Shown piece by piece: positions 41,153-49,148 of a stretch of 64,000 nt of DNA. The stretch is from positions 3,187,501 to 3,251,500 of the forward strand of contig NZ_JACMTR010000002.1 in assembly GCF_014267175.1 (NCBI RefSeq). The letters run 5' to 3'. Positions within the stretch are counted from its first letter, which is position 1. Every line of letters begins with the position of its first letter. This stretch comes from Pseudonocardia sp. C8. Lineage in GTDB: Bacteria; Actinomycetota; Actinomycetes; Mycobacteriales; Pseudonocardiaceae. The notes under the pieces were generated by a model. The model saw nothing but the letters and a program-made list of their open reading frames with translations, was not told the origin of the DNA and searched no databases. The position numbers and the translations under genes were made by a program.

Positions 41153-42307
41153 GTGCTGAGCACCGAGGAGCAGGCCGTCGTCGACACCGTCGCCGAGTTC
41201 GTCGACCGGGAAGTGAAACCGCAGGTCAACAAGGTCGAGCACCGCGACGAGTACCCCGAGAAGTGGATCGAGCAGATGAAACGGCTCGGGATCTACGGGC
41301 TCGCCGTCCCCGAACCCTGGGGTGAGGCGCCGGTCTCGATGCCCTGCTACGCGCTGGTCACCGCCGAGCTCGCCCGCGGCTGGATGAGCCTGGCCGGCGC
41401 GATGGGCGGGCACACCGTCGTCGCGAAGCTCCTCGTCGCGTTCGGCACCCGCGCGCAGCAGGACCGCTACCTGCCCCGGATGGCCACCGGCGAGCTGCGC
41501 GCCACCATGGCGCTCACCGAGCCCGGCGGCGGGTCGGACCTGCAGAACATGTCCACCCAGGCCCGCCGGGACGGCGACCACTACGTGATCAACGGGTCCA
41601 AGACCTGGATCTCCAATGCCCGCCGCTCGGGGTTGATCGCGCTGCTCTGCAAGACCGACCCCGCCGCCGAGCCGAAGCACCGCGGCATCTCGGTGCTGCT
41701 CGTCGAGCACGGCCCCGGCCTGACCGTGTCGAAGGACCTGTCCAAGCTCGGCTACAAGGGCGTCGAGACCTGCGAGCTCGTCTTCGACGACATGCGCGTG
41801 CCCGCCGATGCCGTCCTCGGCGGGGTCGAGGGCCGCGGTTTCGCCCAGATGATGAAGGGCCTCGAGACCGGCCGGATCCAGGTCGCGGCCCGGGCGCTCG
41901 GCGTCGCCGACGCCGCGCTCGCCGACGCGCTGCGCTACGCCCAGGAACGGGAGAGCTTCGGCAAGCCGATCTGGCAGCACCAGTCGGTCGGCAACCACCT
42001 CGCCGACATGGCCACCAAGATCACTGCTGCCCGCCAGCTCATCCTGCACGCCGCCCGGCGCTACGACGCCGGCGAGCGTTGTGACATGGAGGCCGGTATG
42101 GCGAAGCTGTTCGCCTCCGAGATCGCCATGGAGGTCGCCCTGAACGCGGTCCGCATCCACGGTGGGTACGGCTACTCCACCGAGTTCGACGTCGAACGCT
42201 ACTTCCGCGACGCCCCGCTGATGATCGTCGGTGAGGGCACCAACGAGATCCAGCGCAACGTCATCGCCGCCCAGCTGGTCAAGCGCGGCGGGCTGGAGCG
42301 GTCGTGA
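41153..42307 (+). CDS. Acyl-CoA dehydrogenase
   Basis: This 384-residue flavoprotein has the FAD/substrate signatures MALTEPGGGSDLQNMSTQA and KTWISNARRSG, the middle beta domain, and the C-terminal IHGGYGYSTEFDVERYFRDAPLMIVGEGTNEIQ with a catalytic Glu in the GEGTNEIQ region. GTG 41153 has AGGAGA upstream. An acyl-CoA dehydrogenase of unproven function also accompanies ich and ccl in Pseudomonas. Here it may produce or use a branched C5-dicarboxyl-CoA such as methylsuccinyl-CoA; this is speculative. Confidence 0.85.
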   Translation: MLSTEEQAVVDTVAEFVDREVKPQVNKVEHRDEYPEKWIEQMKRLGIYGLAVPEPWGEAPVSMPCYALVTAELARGWMSLAGAMGGHTVVAKLLVAFGTRAQQDRYLPRMATGELRATMALTEPGGGSDLQNMSTQARRDGDHYVINGSKTWISNARRSGLIALLCKTDPAAEPKHRGISVLLVEHGPGLTVSKDLSKLGYKGVETCELVFDDMRVPADAVLGGVEGRGFAQMMKGLETGRIQVAARALGVADAALADALRYAQERESFGKPIWQHQSVGNHLADMATKITAARQLILHAARRYDAGERCDMEAGMAKLFASEIAMEVALNAVRIHGGYGYSTEFDVERYFRDAPLMIVGEGTNEIQRNVIAAQLVKRGGLERS

Positions 42308-43152
42308 ACGCGCTGCGCGGCCCGGCGCTGCTGTTCTGCCCCGGCACCCGTCCGGACCGGTTCGCCAAGGCCGCGGCCGCGGCGGACACGGTGGTCATCG
42401 ACCTGGAGGACGCCGTCGCCCCGGACGACAAGGACGAAGCCCGGGCCCTCGCGCTCGCGGAGCTGTCCGAGCTGGATCCGGACGCGGTGCTGGTGCGGAT
42501 CAATGCCCCCGGCACCCCCTGGCACGACGACGACGTGGCCGCGCTCGCGGCCTACCCCCGGGTCCCGGTGATGCTCCCGATGGCCGACCTGGCCGCCGAC
42601 GTCGAGGAGCTCGCGCCACGCCCGGTGGTGGCGCTGTGCGAGACCGCCCGCGGCGTGCTGGCCGCCCCCGCGATCGCCGACGCCCCGAACTGCGTCGGCC
42701 TGATGTGGGGCAGCGAGGACCTGGTCGCCGACCTCGGTGGGCGGCCCGGCCGCACCCCGGACGGCGGCTACCGGCCTGCGGTCGAGGAGGCCCGCACCCG
42801 CATCCTCTACGCGGCCCGCGCGGCCGGGGTGGTCCCGATCGACACGGTGCTGGTCGACATCGCCGACCTCACCACGCTGCGTCGCGATGCCGAGGCCGCC
42901 GTCGCCGCCGGGTTCGCCGCGAAGGCGTGCATCCACCCGAGCCAGGTCTCCGTGGTGCGGGAGGCGTTCCGGCCCACCGACCGGGAGGTCGCCGAGGCGC
43001 GCGAGATGCTGGCCGCCGCCGCGGAGCACGGCGGCGGCGTGTTCCGCCTGGACGGCCGCATGATCGACGCGCCGATCCTCGCGCACGCCCGCGAGATCCT
43101 CCGGCAGGCCGGCGACGATGCGGCCGACGCATCGGAATCGGTGACATCATGA
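42304..43152 (+). CDS. ccl: CitE-type CoA-ester lyase, probable (S)-citramalyl-CoA lyase
   Basis: This 282-residue TIM-barrel lyase of the HpcH/HpaI-CitE family has LLFCPGTRPDRFAKA, VVIDLEDAVAPDDKDEAR, VRINAPGTPWHDDD, VVALCETARGVL, LMWGSEDLVADLG and KACIHPSQVSVV. The acidic Glu/Asp in LCETA and SEDL bind Mg2+. It would split (S)-citramalyl-CoA to acetyl-CoA and pyruvate. GTG 42304 overlaps the dehydrogenase stop (GTGA). Malyl-CoA-type substrates are the alternative. Confidence 0.78.
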   Translation: MNALRGPALLFCPGTRPDRFAKAAAAADTVVIDLEDAVAPDDKDEARALALAELSELDPDAVLVRINAPGTPWHDDDVAALAAYPRVPVMLPMADLAADVEELAPRPVVALCETARGVLAAPAIADAPNCVGLMWGSEDLVADLGGRPGRTPDGGYRPAVEEARTRILYAARAAGVVPIDTVLVDIADLTTLRRDAEAAVAAGFAAKACIHPSQVSVVREAFRPTDREVAEAREMLAAAAEHGGGVFRLDGRMIDAPILAHAREILRQAGDDAADASESVTS

Positions 43153-43156
43153 CCAG

Positions 43157-44056
43157 ATGACGACGGTGGACGAGCTGGAGTGGTTCGTCGTGCTCGCCGA
43201 GACCGAGCACATGACCGAGGCCGCGCAGCGGCTCTCGCTCGCCCAGCCCACGCTGTCCCGCGCGCTGGCCCGGCTCGAACGCCGGGTCGGCGCGCCGCTG
43301 TTCGACCGGGTCCACCGCCGGCTCCGGCTCAACCCGTACGGCGCGATCATGCTCGAGCACGCCCGCCGCGGCCTGGCCGAGCTCGCGGCCGCCGAGGAAC
43401 GCATCAGCACGCTGCGCGACCCCGACCGGGGCACGATCCGGCTGGCGTTCCTGCACTCCATCGCCGCCGGCGTCACCCCGGCGATCCTGCGCGCCTACCG
43501 CGCGGACGTCCCCGAGGTCCGGTTCGACCTCACCCAGGCCGCCGGGCACGAGATCGTCGAGCACCTCCTGGCCGGGCGGGCCGACCTCGGGCTCACCGCG
43601 CCACGCCCGGACGGCGACGAGCTCGCCTGGACCGGGCTGTACCGCGAGCAGCTCTGCCTGGCCGTCCCGGACGGGCACCGGCTCGCCGGCCGGGCCCGGG
43701 TCGCGCTCGCCGAGGCGGGCGACGACCCGTTCGTCACGCTGCGGGAGCCGATCGGGCTACGGCGGCTCACCGACGAGCTGTGCGCGCGGGCCGGCCTGCA
43801 CCCGCGCGTCGCGTTCGAGAGCACCGAGATCGGCACGCTCGAGGGCTTCGTCGCCGCGGGCCTCGGCGTCGCGGTCGTGCCGGAACCGCGCCCGGAGCGC
43901 GCCGAACCCGGGGTCGCCTACCTGCCGCTCACCGACGACTCGGCGCACCGGATGATCGGGCTGGCCCGGCTGCGCGACCAGCCGCTACCGCCGGTGGCCG
44001 AGCGGTTCGCCGGGTTCGTCACCGCGTGGTTCGGGGAGCGGGCGACCGGGCCCTAG
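43157..44056 (+). CDS. LysR-family transcriptional regulator
   Basis: This is a 299-residue LysR protein. The N-terminal winged helix is at 3-62 (ELEWFVVLAETEHMTEAAQRLSLAQPTLSRALARLERRVGAPLFDR). The PBP2 effector domain includes GTIRLAFLHSIAAGVTPAIL and GFVAAGLGVAVVPE. It starts 4 bp after the lyase gene on the same strand, so it is the last gene of the operon rather than divergent as in most LysR loci. LysR regulators also accompany ich-ccl loci in Pseudomonas. Confidence 0.86.
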   Translation: MTTVDELEWFVVLAETEHMTEAAQRLSLAQPTLSRALARLERRVGAPLFDRVHRRLRLNPYGAIMLEHARRGLAELAAAEERISTLRDPDRGTIRLAFLHSIAAGVTPAILRAYRADVPEVRFDLTQAAGHEIVEHLLAGRADLGLTAPRPDGDELAWTGLYREQLCLAVPDGHRLAGRARVALAEAGDDPFVTLREPIGLRRLTDELCARAGLHPRVAFESTEIGTLEGFVAAGLGVAVVPEPRPERAEPGVAYLPLTDDSAHRMIGLARLRDQPLPPVAERFAGFVTAWFGERATGP

Positions 44057-44066
44057 ACTCCCGGCC

Positions 44067-44450
44067 ATGGACGACCGACCGTCACCACCCGCGGAGCGCC
44101 GGTTCCCGCGGTCGGTCTACGGCCACGGCAGCGAGCCCGACCCGCGGTTCTCCCTGGCGAACGAGCGCACGTTCCTGGCCTGGATCCGCACGTCGCTCGC
44201 GCTGGTCGCCGGCGGGGTCGCCCTGGAGGCGCTGGCCGCGGGGATCCACCCGGCGTTCCGGCTGGCCGCGGCGGTGCTGCTGGTCGTGACGGGTGCGGTC
44301 GTCGCGGCCGTCGCCTGGTTCTCCTGGAGCCGGGTCGAGCGGTCGATCCGGCTGTCCCGCCCGCTCCCGGCCCCGTCCCTCGGGCTCCCGCTGGCGCTGG
44401 CCGTGCTGGTCACCGCCGTCCTGGTCGGGGCGGGGATGGCGGTGGCGTGA
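44067..44450 (+). CDS. DUF202 (YidH-type) membrane protein
   Basis: This 127-residue protein has the DUF202 signature RFSLANERTFLAWIRTSLALVAGGVAL, followed by two further helices. It overlaps the next DUF202 gene by 4 bp. Such tandem DUF202 pairs occur in other actinobacteria; their function is unknown. Confidence 0.82.
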   Translation: MDDRPSPPAERRFPRSVYGHGSEPDPRFSLANERTFLAWIRTSLALVAGGVALEALAAGIHPAFRLAAAVLLVVTGAVVAAVAWFSWSRVERSIRLSRPLPAPSLGLPLALAVLVTAVLVGAGMAVA

Positions 44451-44782
44451 CCGGACCGGAGGAGCGGTTCGACCCGGGGCTGCAGTCCGAGCGCACCGCG
44501 CTGGCCTGGTCGCGGACGAGCCTGGCGCTGGTCGTCGGTGCCCTGGTCGGTGCCCGCCTCCTCGCCGACCGGTTCGGGGCGGTCGCGGTCCTGCCGATGC
44601 TCGTGGCCGCGCTCTGCGGGACCGGCCTGATGGTGCACGCGTACCGGCGGGGCCGCCGCAGGCTCCCGGCCGCGCCGGACGCCGCGCGCCCGCCGCACGG
44701 TGACGGCCGGCTGGTCGTCGCGGCGTCCGCGCTCACCGTCGCCCTGGCCGGTGCCGGCCTGGTGGCGGTGCTCACCTGGTGA
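44447..44782 (+). CDS. DUF202 membrane protein, second of pair
   Basis: This 111-residue protein has the related signature GLQSERTALAWSRTSLALVVGALVGARL and three helices. GTG 44447 overlaps the stop of the first DUF202 gene, so the two are probably cotranscribed and may form a heteromer. Confidence 0.82.
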   Translation: MTGPEERFDPGLQSERTALAWSRTSLALVVGALVGARLLADRFGAVAVLPMLVAALCGTGLMVHAYRRGRRRLPAAPDAARPPHGDGRLVVAASALTVALAGAGLVAVLTW

Positions 44783-44854
44783 GCGCCACCGCATGAACAC
44801 CCTCCGTGCGGGGTAGTCACCGCGCCCAGGCAGCCATCACGAGGAGGCACGGGC

Positions 44855-45457
44855 ATGCGGCACGGCGAGTCGGAGCGAGGCCATTCGGACCTGCACCCGA
44901 AGGACCACGTCGACCAGATGCGCCCGGAGCGGTCACCGGAGGGCGGCTCCCCGCCGGCCGACACCGGCCCGCCCGTCGGGGCCGGGGGTGCCCCGGGCAC
45001 CGCCGGTACCGGGGCCGCGGCCGCGCCGCGGACCGGCACGACGTCGATCGGGCCCGGCACGGTCGTCGTCGGGATCGACGGTTCGGCGGTGTCCCGGGCG
45101 GCCCTGCGCTGGGCGCTGGACCACGCGGGCGGCCCCGGCCGGCAGGTGGTCGCGGTCACGGCGTGGCGCAGCCCGGTCCAGACCCACCCGCGGGGCGCCC
45201 GGACCCGGACCGACACCGAGCAGGACTCCCGCGCCCAGGCCGAGGCGGCGGTCCGGCAGGAGGCCCCGGACGTCCCGGTGATCGTCGGGCGCGGCCGCCC
45301 CGCCGAGGTGCTCGCCGAGATCTCCCGCGGGGCGGGCCTGCTCGTCGTGGGCAACGACCGTCCCGCCCGGCTCGCCGCGCCCGCCTCCACCGTGCTGGAC
45401 TGCCTGCGCCTGGCGGAGGTCCCGGTCGTGGTGGTGCCGTCCGAGGGCCACGCGTGA
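44855..45457 (+). CDS. Universal stress protein (single UspA domain)
   Basis: This is a 200-residue protein. Residues 1-65 are a low-complexity Gly/Pro/Ala region; residues about 67-198 are a UspA fold with VVVGIDGSAVSRAALRWALDHA. The ATP-loop region reads VVGNDRPARLAAPASTVLDCLRLAEVPVVVVP, in which the usual GxRGxGGxxxxxxGSV loop is shortened, so ATP binding is uncertain. GAGGAGG precedes ATG 44855. Confidence 0.82.
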   Translation: MRHGESERGHSDLHPKDHVDQMRPERSPEGGSPPADTGPPVGAGGAPGTAGTGAAAAPRTGTTSIGPGTVVVGIDGSAVSRAALRWALDHAGGPGRQVVAVTAWRSPVQTHPRGARTRTDTEQDSRAQAEAAVRQEAPDVPVIVGRGRPAEVLAEISRGAGLLVVGNDRPARLAAPASTVLDCLRLAEVPVVVVPSEGHA

Positions 45458-45486
45458 GGCTGCGGCCGCCCGGGTACGCAGCGCCC

Positions 45487-45738
45487 ATGGTGACCCTCCT
45501 CAACCGGCTCCTCGACCGGCTGCGCGGCCGCGGCCCCGCCGAGGACGTCGAGCCCGACCCGAACCTCGCCAACGCCCGGGAGACCGGTGGGGCCGGCGCG
45601 CAGGGCGGCGACGCGCCGTCCACCACCGGGACCGGCCCGGCCGGTACCCACGTGGGGCGCGTCAGCGGCTCCGACGAGGGCGCCGGCGAGACCGGCGCCG
45701 AGGTGCGCGGCGACCGCGACGACGGCCCGGCCCGCTGA
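45487..45738 (+). CDS. Small Gly/Asp-rich hypothetical protein
   Basis: This is an 83-residue frame from ATG 45487. The N-terminus is amphipathic (MVTLLNRLLDRLRGRG), and the rest is disordered and rich in Gly, Asp and Thr. Codon bias fits a gene, but there is no clear ribosome site. It may be cotranscribed with the stress protein 29 bp upstream. No family recognised. Confidence 0.45.
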   Translation: MVTLLNRLLDRLRGRGPAEDVEPDPNLANARETGGAGAQGGDAPSTTGTGPAGTHVGRVSGSDEGAGETGAEVRGDRDDGPAR

Positions 45739-45783
45739 GCCCGCGCCGGGTTTCGGCGGTCCACCAGCGGTGATACGGCGGCC

Positions 45784-46272
45784 GTGACTTCGCACTCCGG
45801 AACCGGTGACCTGGTGGACGTCCTGGTCGGCGACCACCGCACCCTGCTCGACCTGCTGGACCACGCCGCCGCGGCCGACCACGGCCCGCAGCGGTCCGAC
45901 CTGGCGCTGCGTGCGGTCAACGCGGTCCGCCGCCACTGCGTCACCGAGGAACGGCTGCTGCACCCGCTGCTGCGGCGCTGTCTCGACGACGGCGACCGGT
46001 GCACCGACGCCGACACCGAGGAGCACGAGCAGCTCGAACGGCTCGCGGCCGAGCTGACCGACGTCGGCCCCGGGTCCCCGGCGGCGGCCGACCTCCTGCG
46101 GGAGCTGGCGGCGTCCGCGCGGCGGCACGTCGAGGGCGTCGAGGGCCGGCGGCTCCCGGTGCTGCGCAAGTGCCTCACCGTGACCGAGCTGCACGATCTC
46201 GCCGACACGGCGCGCAGCGAGCTCGGCATCGGCACCGACGACCGGTCCGGGCCGGCGCCGGTGACCGGATGA
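45784..46272 (+). CDS. Hemerythrin-like domain protein
   Basis: This 162-residue four-helix protein has spaced histidine/acid residues as in hemerythrin cation-binding domains: GDHRTLLDLLDHA, VRRHCVTEERLLHPLL, DADTEEHEQLERLA and SARRHVEGVEGRRLPVL. It probably binds a di-iron centre and senses or buffers O2 or reactive oxygen/nitrogen. GTG 45784 is the start. It shares a stop/start overlap with the next gene. Confidence 0.8.
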   Translation: MTSHSGTGDLVDVLVGDHRTLLDLLDHAAAADHGPQRSDLALRAVNAVRRHCVTEERLLHPLLRRCLDDGDRCTDADTEEHEQLERLAAELTDVGPGSPAAADLLRELAASARRHVEGVEGRRLPVLRKCLTVTELHDLADTARSELGIGTDDRSGPAPVTG

Positions 46273-47132
46273 GCGCGGACCGGACGAGCACAGGCCGGAT
46301 GGGCACAGGCCCGGCCGCGACCTCCCGGCCGCACCGGGCCCGGTGGGCAGGCGTGCTGGCACCCCGCCACGCCGCCGACGTCTGGGACGACGCCACCACG
46401 ACGCTCGCGTTCCGGGACCTGGACCCGTCCACGATCCGGCGGCTGGTCGTCGTGTCCACCCACCCCGACGACGGGCCGCTCGGCGCCGGCGGGCTGATGC
46501 GCGCGGTCACCGCGGCCGGCGGCACCGTCGAGCTGGTCGTCGCCGGCGACGGCGGGGCCGCGCCGCCCGGGGCCGGCCGGCCGGACCGGGCGGGCACCGG
46601 CCGCACCTGCCGGGCCGAGCTGGACGAGGCCCTCGCCGAGCTCGGTGTCCCGGCGCAGGTGGACCGGCTCGGCCCGGCGCTGCACGAGGACGACCTGGCC
46701 GCCGCCCTGGGCCCGCGGCTGGCCGGCGCCGACGCCTGGGTGGGCCCGTGGCGCGGCGACCCGCACCCGGACCACGCCGCCGTCGGCCGGGCCTGCGTCG
46801 CCGCGGCGACCACGCACGGCTACGGCTTCCCGGTCCGGGCCCGCACCCGGTGCGACCCGACCGACCCCGACGTGCCGTGGGACCGCGCCCACCGCCTCAC
46901 GCTGTCCCCGGCGGACCGTGCGGCGAAGGCGCGGGCCGCCGCCGCCCACACGTCCCGGTGCCGGACCCCGCCCGGCGCCACCCGGGCGGTGCTCTCCCCG
47001 GCCGCGCGGCAGCACTGCCGGGGTGCGGTCGAGGTCTACTTCCGCGAGCTCCCGCCCGGCCGGAACGCATGTCCCGCAGGGGCCCCGGGTAACCGCGCGG
47101 CGGACGCGGATCCGTACGAGGAGGAACGGTGA
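46269..47132 (+). CDS. PIG-L family deacetylase
   Basis: This 287-residue LmbE-like protein has the zinc motif at about residue 65 (VVVSTHPDDGPLGAGGLM) and the third ligand in GDPHPDHAAVGRA. The usual Glu after HPDD is Gly here. Family members deacetylate N-acetylglucosaminyl conjugates (mycothiol pathway MshB/Mca are relatives). ATG 46269 overlaps the hemerythrin-gene stop. It converges on the formate dehydrogenase operon. Substrate unknown. Confidence 0.77.
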   Translation: MSADRTSTGRMGTGPAATSRPHRARWAGVLAPRHAADVWDDATTTLAFRDLDPSTIRRLVVVSTHPDDGPLGAGGLMRAVTAAGGTVELVVAGDGGAAPPGAGRPDRAGTGRTCRAELDEALAELGVPAQVDRLGPALHEDDLAAALGPRLAGADAWVGPWRGDPHPDHAAVGRACVAAATTHGYGFPVRARTRCDPTDPDVPWDRAHRLTLSPADRAAKARAAAAHTSRCRTPPGATRAVLSPAARQHCRGAVEVYFRELPPGRNACPAGAPGNRAADADPYEEER

Positions 47133-47148
47133 AGGTCGTCGCCGTCCC

Positions 47149-48216
47149 CTACCCGTCCCGGCGGCCGGCCGGCGGGTCCGCATCCGGCGCGCCGGCGGCC
47201 TCGCGGCGGCGCAGCCGTTCCCGCTGCGGGACGACCGTGTACGCGGGGTCCCACGCGGTGGCCATCCCGGCGTCGAACACCCCCCACCGGGTCGCGGCGG
47301 AGCCCGCGTTGAGCAGCAGCCCGGCGGCCGCGTCCAGCCAGCGCCTGCGGCGCGGCGCGCGCCGGGCGACGCGATCGGCGACCGGCCCGGCCAGCGCCGC
47401 GGCCGCCCCCGCGACGGTCGCGGCCCGCGCGGCGCGCAGCACCCGGCCCGCCCGCCCGGTGCGGTACGCCCGCGCGCTCGTCCCGATCGTCGTCTCCAGG
47501 CGGTGCGTCGCCGCCAGCTCCAGTGCCGCCCCGGCGACGGCGACCCGGCGGGGCGGGCCGTCGCCGTACCCGGTGACCAGCGCCGACCCGCCGCCGGCTG
47601 CGAGCGCCGACCCGGCGAACACGAACGGCAGCTCCCGGTAGGCCTCGTGCCAGCCGGGCACCGCGGTGTCGGCCAGCAGCACCGCGGTGTAGGTCGTCAT
47701 CGCGGGGCCGAGGACGCCGGCGGCGAGCCCCGCGGCCCGCCCGGTGCCGGGCAGCAGCCCGGTCACCTCGGACGCGGCGGCCGCGCCGGTGGCCGTGCCG
47801 AACGGGGCGAGGATCCAGGAGCCGACCGACAGCGGCGAGGTCGGTTTGATCACCCGCATCATGTTCAGGAAGCGTTCCGGCCGGCCCAGGTCGTGGATGA
47901 GGAACGCCACCGACGCGACCGCCCCACCGGCCGACACCATCCGCCCGCTGCGGCGCAGGCCGGCCCGCCCGGTGAGGTCGCCCAGCGCCGCCAGCGACGC
48001 CGCCACCCCGGCCGTCCCGCCGAGGTAGAGGTAGGCGGGGACGTCGGGCACCTTCCACACCGGCGGCTTGATGATCGGGCGGTCGTGGTAGCTGCGGAAC
48101 TCGGCGTCCGGCACGAGCTCCTGCTCCCCGCGACGCCGGTGCCGGCCGGGCCGCCGGGCTCCGCTGGTCGCCGGGGCCGCCGCGCCGTCCGCCCGGTCCC
48201 GCTCCGCCCCGGTCAC
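47149..48216 (-). CDS. NrfD-type membrane subunit of formate dehydrogenase
   Basis: This 355-residue membrane protein follows the NrfD/PsrC pattern: VPAYLYLGGTAGVAASLAAL, FLIHDLGRPERFLNMMRVIKPTSPLSVGSWIL, then six more helices. The C-terminus is short and basic. GTG 48216 overlaps the Fe-S subunit stop (GTGA). It should anchor the dehydrogenase and pass electrons to menaquinone. NrfD proteins usually bind no heme. Confidence 0.82.
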   Translation of the reverse strand: MTGAERDRADGAAAPATSGARRPGRHRRRGEQELVPDAEFRSYHDRPIIKPPVWKVPDVPAYLYLGGTAGVAASLAALGDLTGRAGLRRSGRMVSAGGAVASVAFLIHDLGRPERFLNMMRVIKPTSPLSVGSWILAPFGTATGAAAASEVTGLLPGTGRAAGLAAGVLGPAMTTYTAVLLADTAVPGWHEAYRELPFVFAGSALAAGGGSALVTGYGDGPPRRVAVAGAALELAATHRLETTIGTSARAYRTGRAGRVLRAARAATVAGAAAALAGPVADRVARRAPRRRRWLDAAAGLLLNAGSAATRWGVFDAGMATAWDPAYTVVPQRERLRRREAAGAPDADPPAGRRDG

Positions 48217-49148
48217 CGGCGGGCTCCCAGGAAGGCGGCAGCGACCGTGCCGGCCACCGTCAGCGCGGCCGCGGCGGCGTGCCGCCACATCGACGGCAGG
48301 TCCCGGGTGGTCACCACCGGGTCCGGGGGCAGCCCGTAGACCTCCGGTTCGTCGAGGAGCAGGAAGAACGCGCCGTCACCGCCGACGCCGTCGTCCGGGT
48401 CGTGGCCGTAGAGCCTGGCCTCGGTCACGCCCTGTTCCTGCAGCTCCGCGACCCGGGCGTCGGCCCGCTCGCGCAGCTCGTCGAGCGGTCCGAACTGGAT
48501 CGACTCGGTCGGGCAGGCCGTCGCGCAGGCCGGGGCGAGCCCGGAGCCGAGCCGGTCCTGGCACATCGTGCACTTGAACGCGCGGCCGTCGCCGGGCCGC
48601 TGGTCGATCACCCCGTACGGGCAGGCGGGGATGCAGTAGCCGCACCCGTTGCAGATGTCCTCCTGCACCAGGACGGTGCCGTGCTCGGTGCGGATCAGCG
48701 ACCCCGTCGGGCAGACGTCCAGGCAGGCGGCGTGCGTGCAGTGCTTGCAGACGTCCGACGACATCAGCCACCGGACCTCGGTGGCGTCGCCGCCGGACCC
48801 GTCCGCACCCGGCAGGTCCATCGACGGCATCCCGAGGTCGGTCTGCGCCGCCCGGGAGGCCGGCACCCGCTGCTCGACGAACGCCACGTGCCGGTAGGTC
48901 GAGGCCCCGAGCCCGCCGGTGTTGTCGTACCCCATCCCGGCCATGCCGAGGACGTCGCCGCCGGCGCCCCGGTCGGTCACGCCGTCGGCCGGGAGCGCGT
49001 TCCACTCCTTGCAGGCGACCTCGCAGGCCTTGCACCCGATGCAGACGCTGGTGTCGGTGAAGAAGCCGACCCGGGACGGGTGGTCGTCCGGGTAGCCGGC
49101 GTCGGCGCTGGGGTCGGCCAGCGGCCCGTACAGGGAATGGGCACCCAT
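48213..49148 (-). CDS. fdhB: Formate dehydrogenase iron-sulfur (beta) subunit
   Basis: This 311-residue ferredoxin-like subunit has four cysteine clusters: CIGCKACEVACKEW, CKHCTHAACLDVCPTG, CNGCGYCIPACPYG and CTMCQDRLGSG with CATACPTE. A C-terminal helix (AAAALTVAGTVAAAFLGARR) probably anchors it. ATG 49148 abuts the TAG stop of the catalytic subunit. It carries electrons from the Mo/W site to the NrfD subunit. Confidence 0.88.
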   Translation of the reverse strand: MGAHSLYGPLADPSADAGYPDDHPSRVGFFTDTSVCIGCKACEVACKEWNALPADGVTDRGAGGDVLGMAGMGYDNTGGLGASTYRHVAFVEQRVPASRAAQTDLGMPSMDLPGADGSGGDATEVRWLMSSDVCKHCTHAACLDVCPTGSLIRTEHGTVLVQEDICNGCGYCIPACPYGVIDQRPGDGRAFKCTMCQDRLGSGLAPACATACPTESIQFGPLDELRERADARVAELQEQGVTEARLYGHDPDDGVGGDGAFFLLLDEPEVYGLPPDPVVTTRDLPSMWRHAAAAALTVAGTVAAAFLGARR

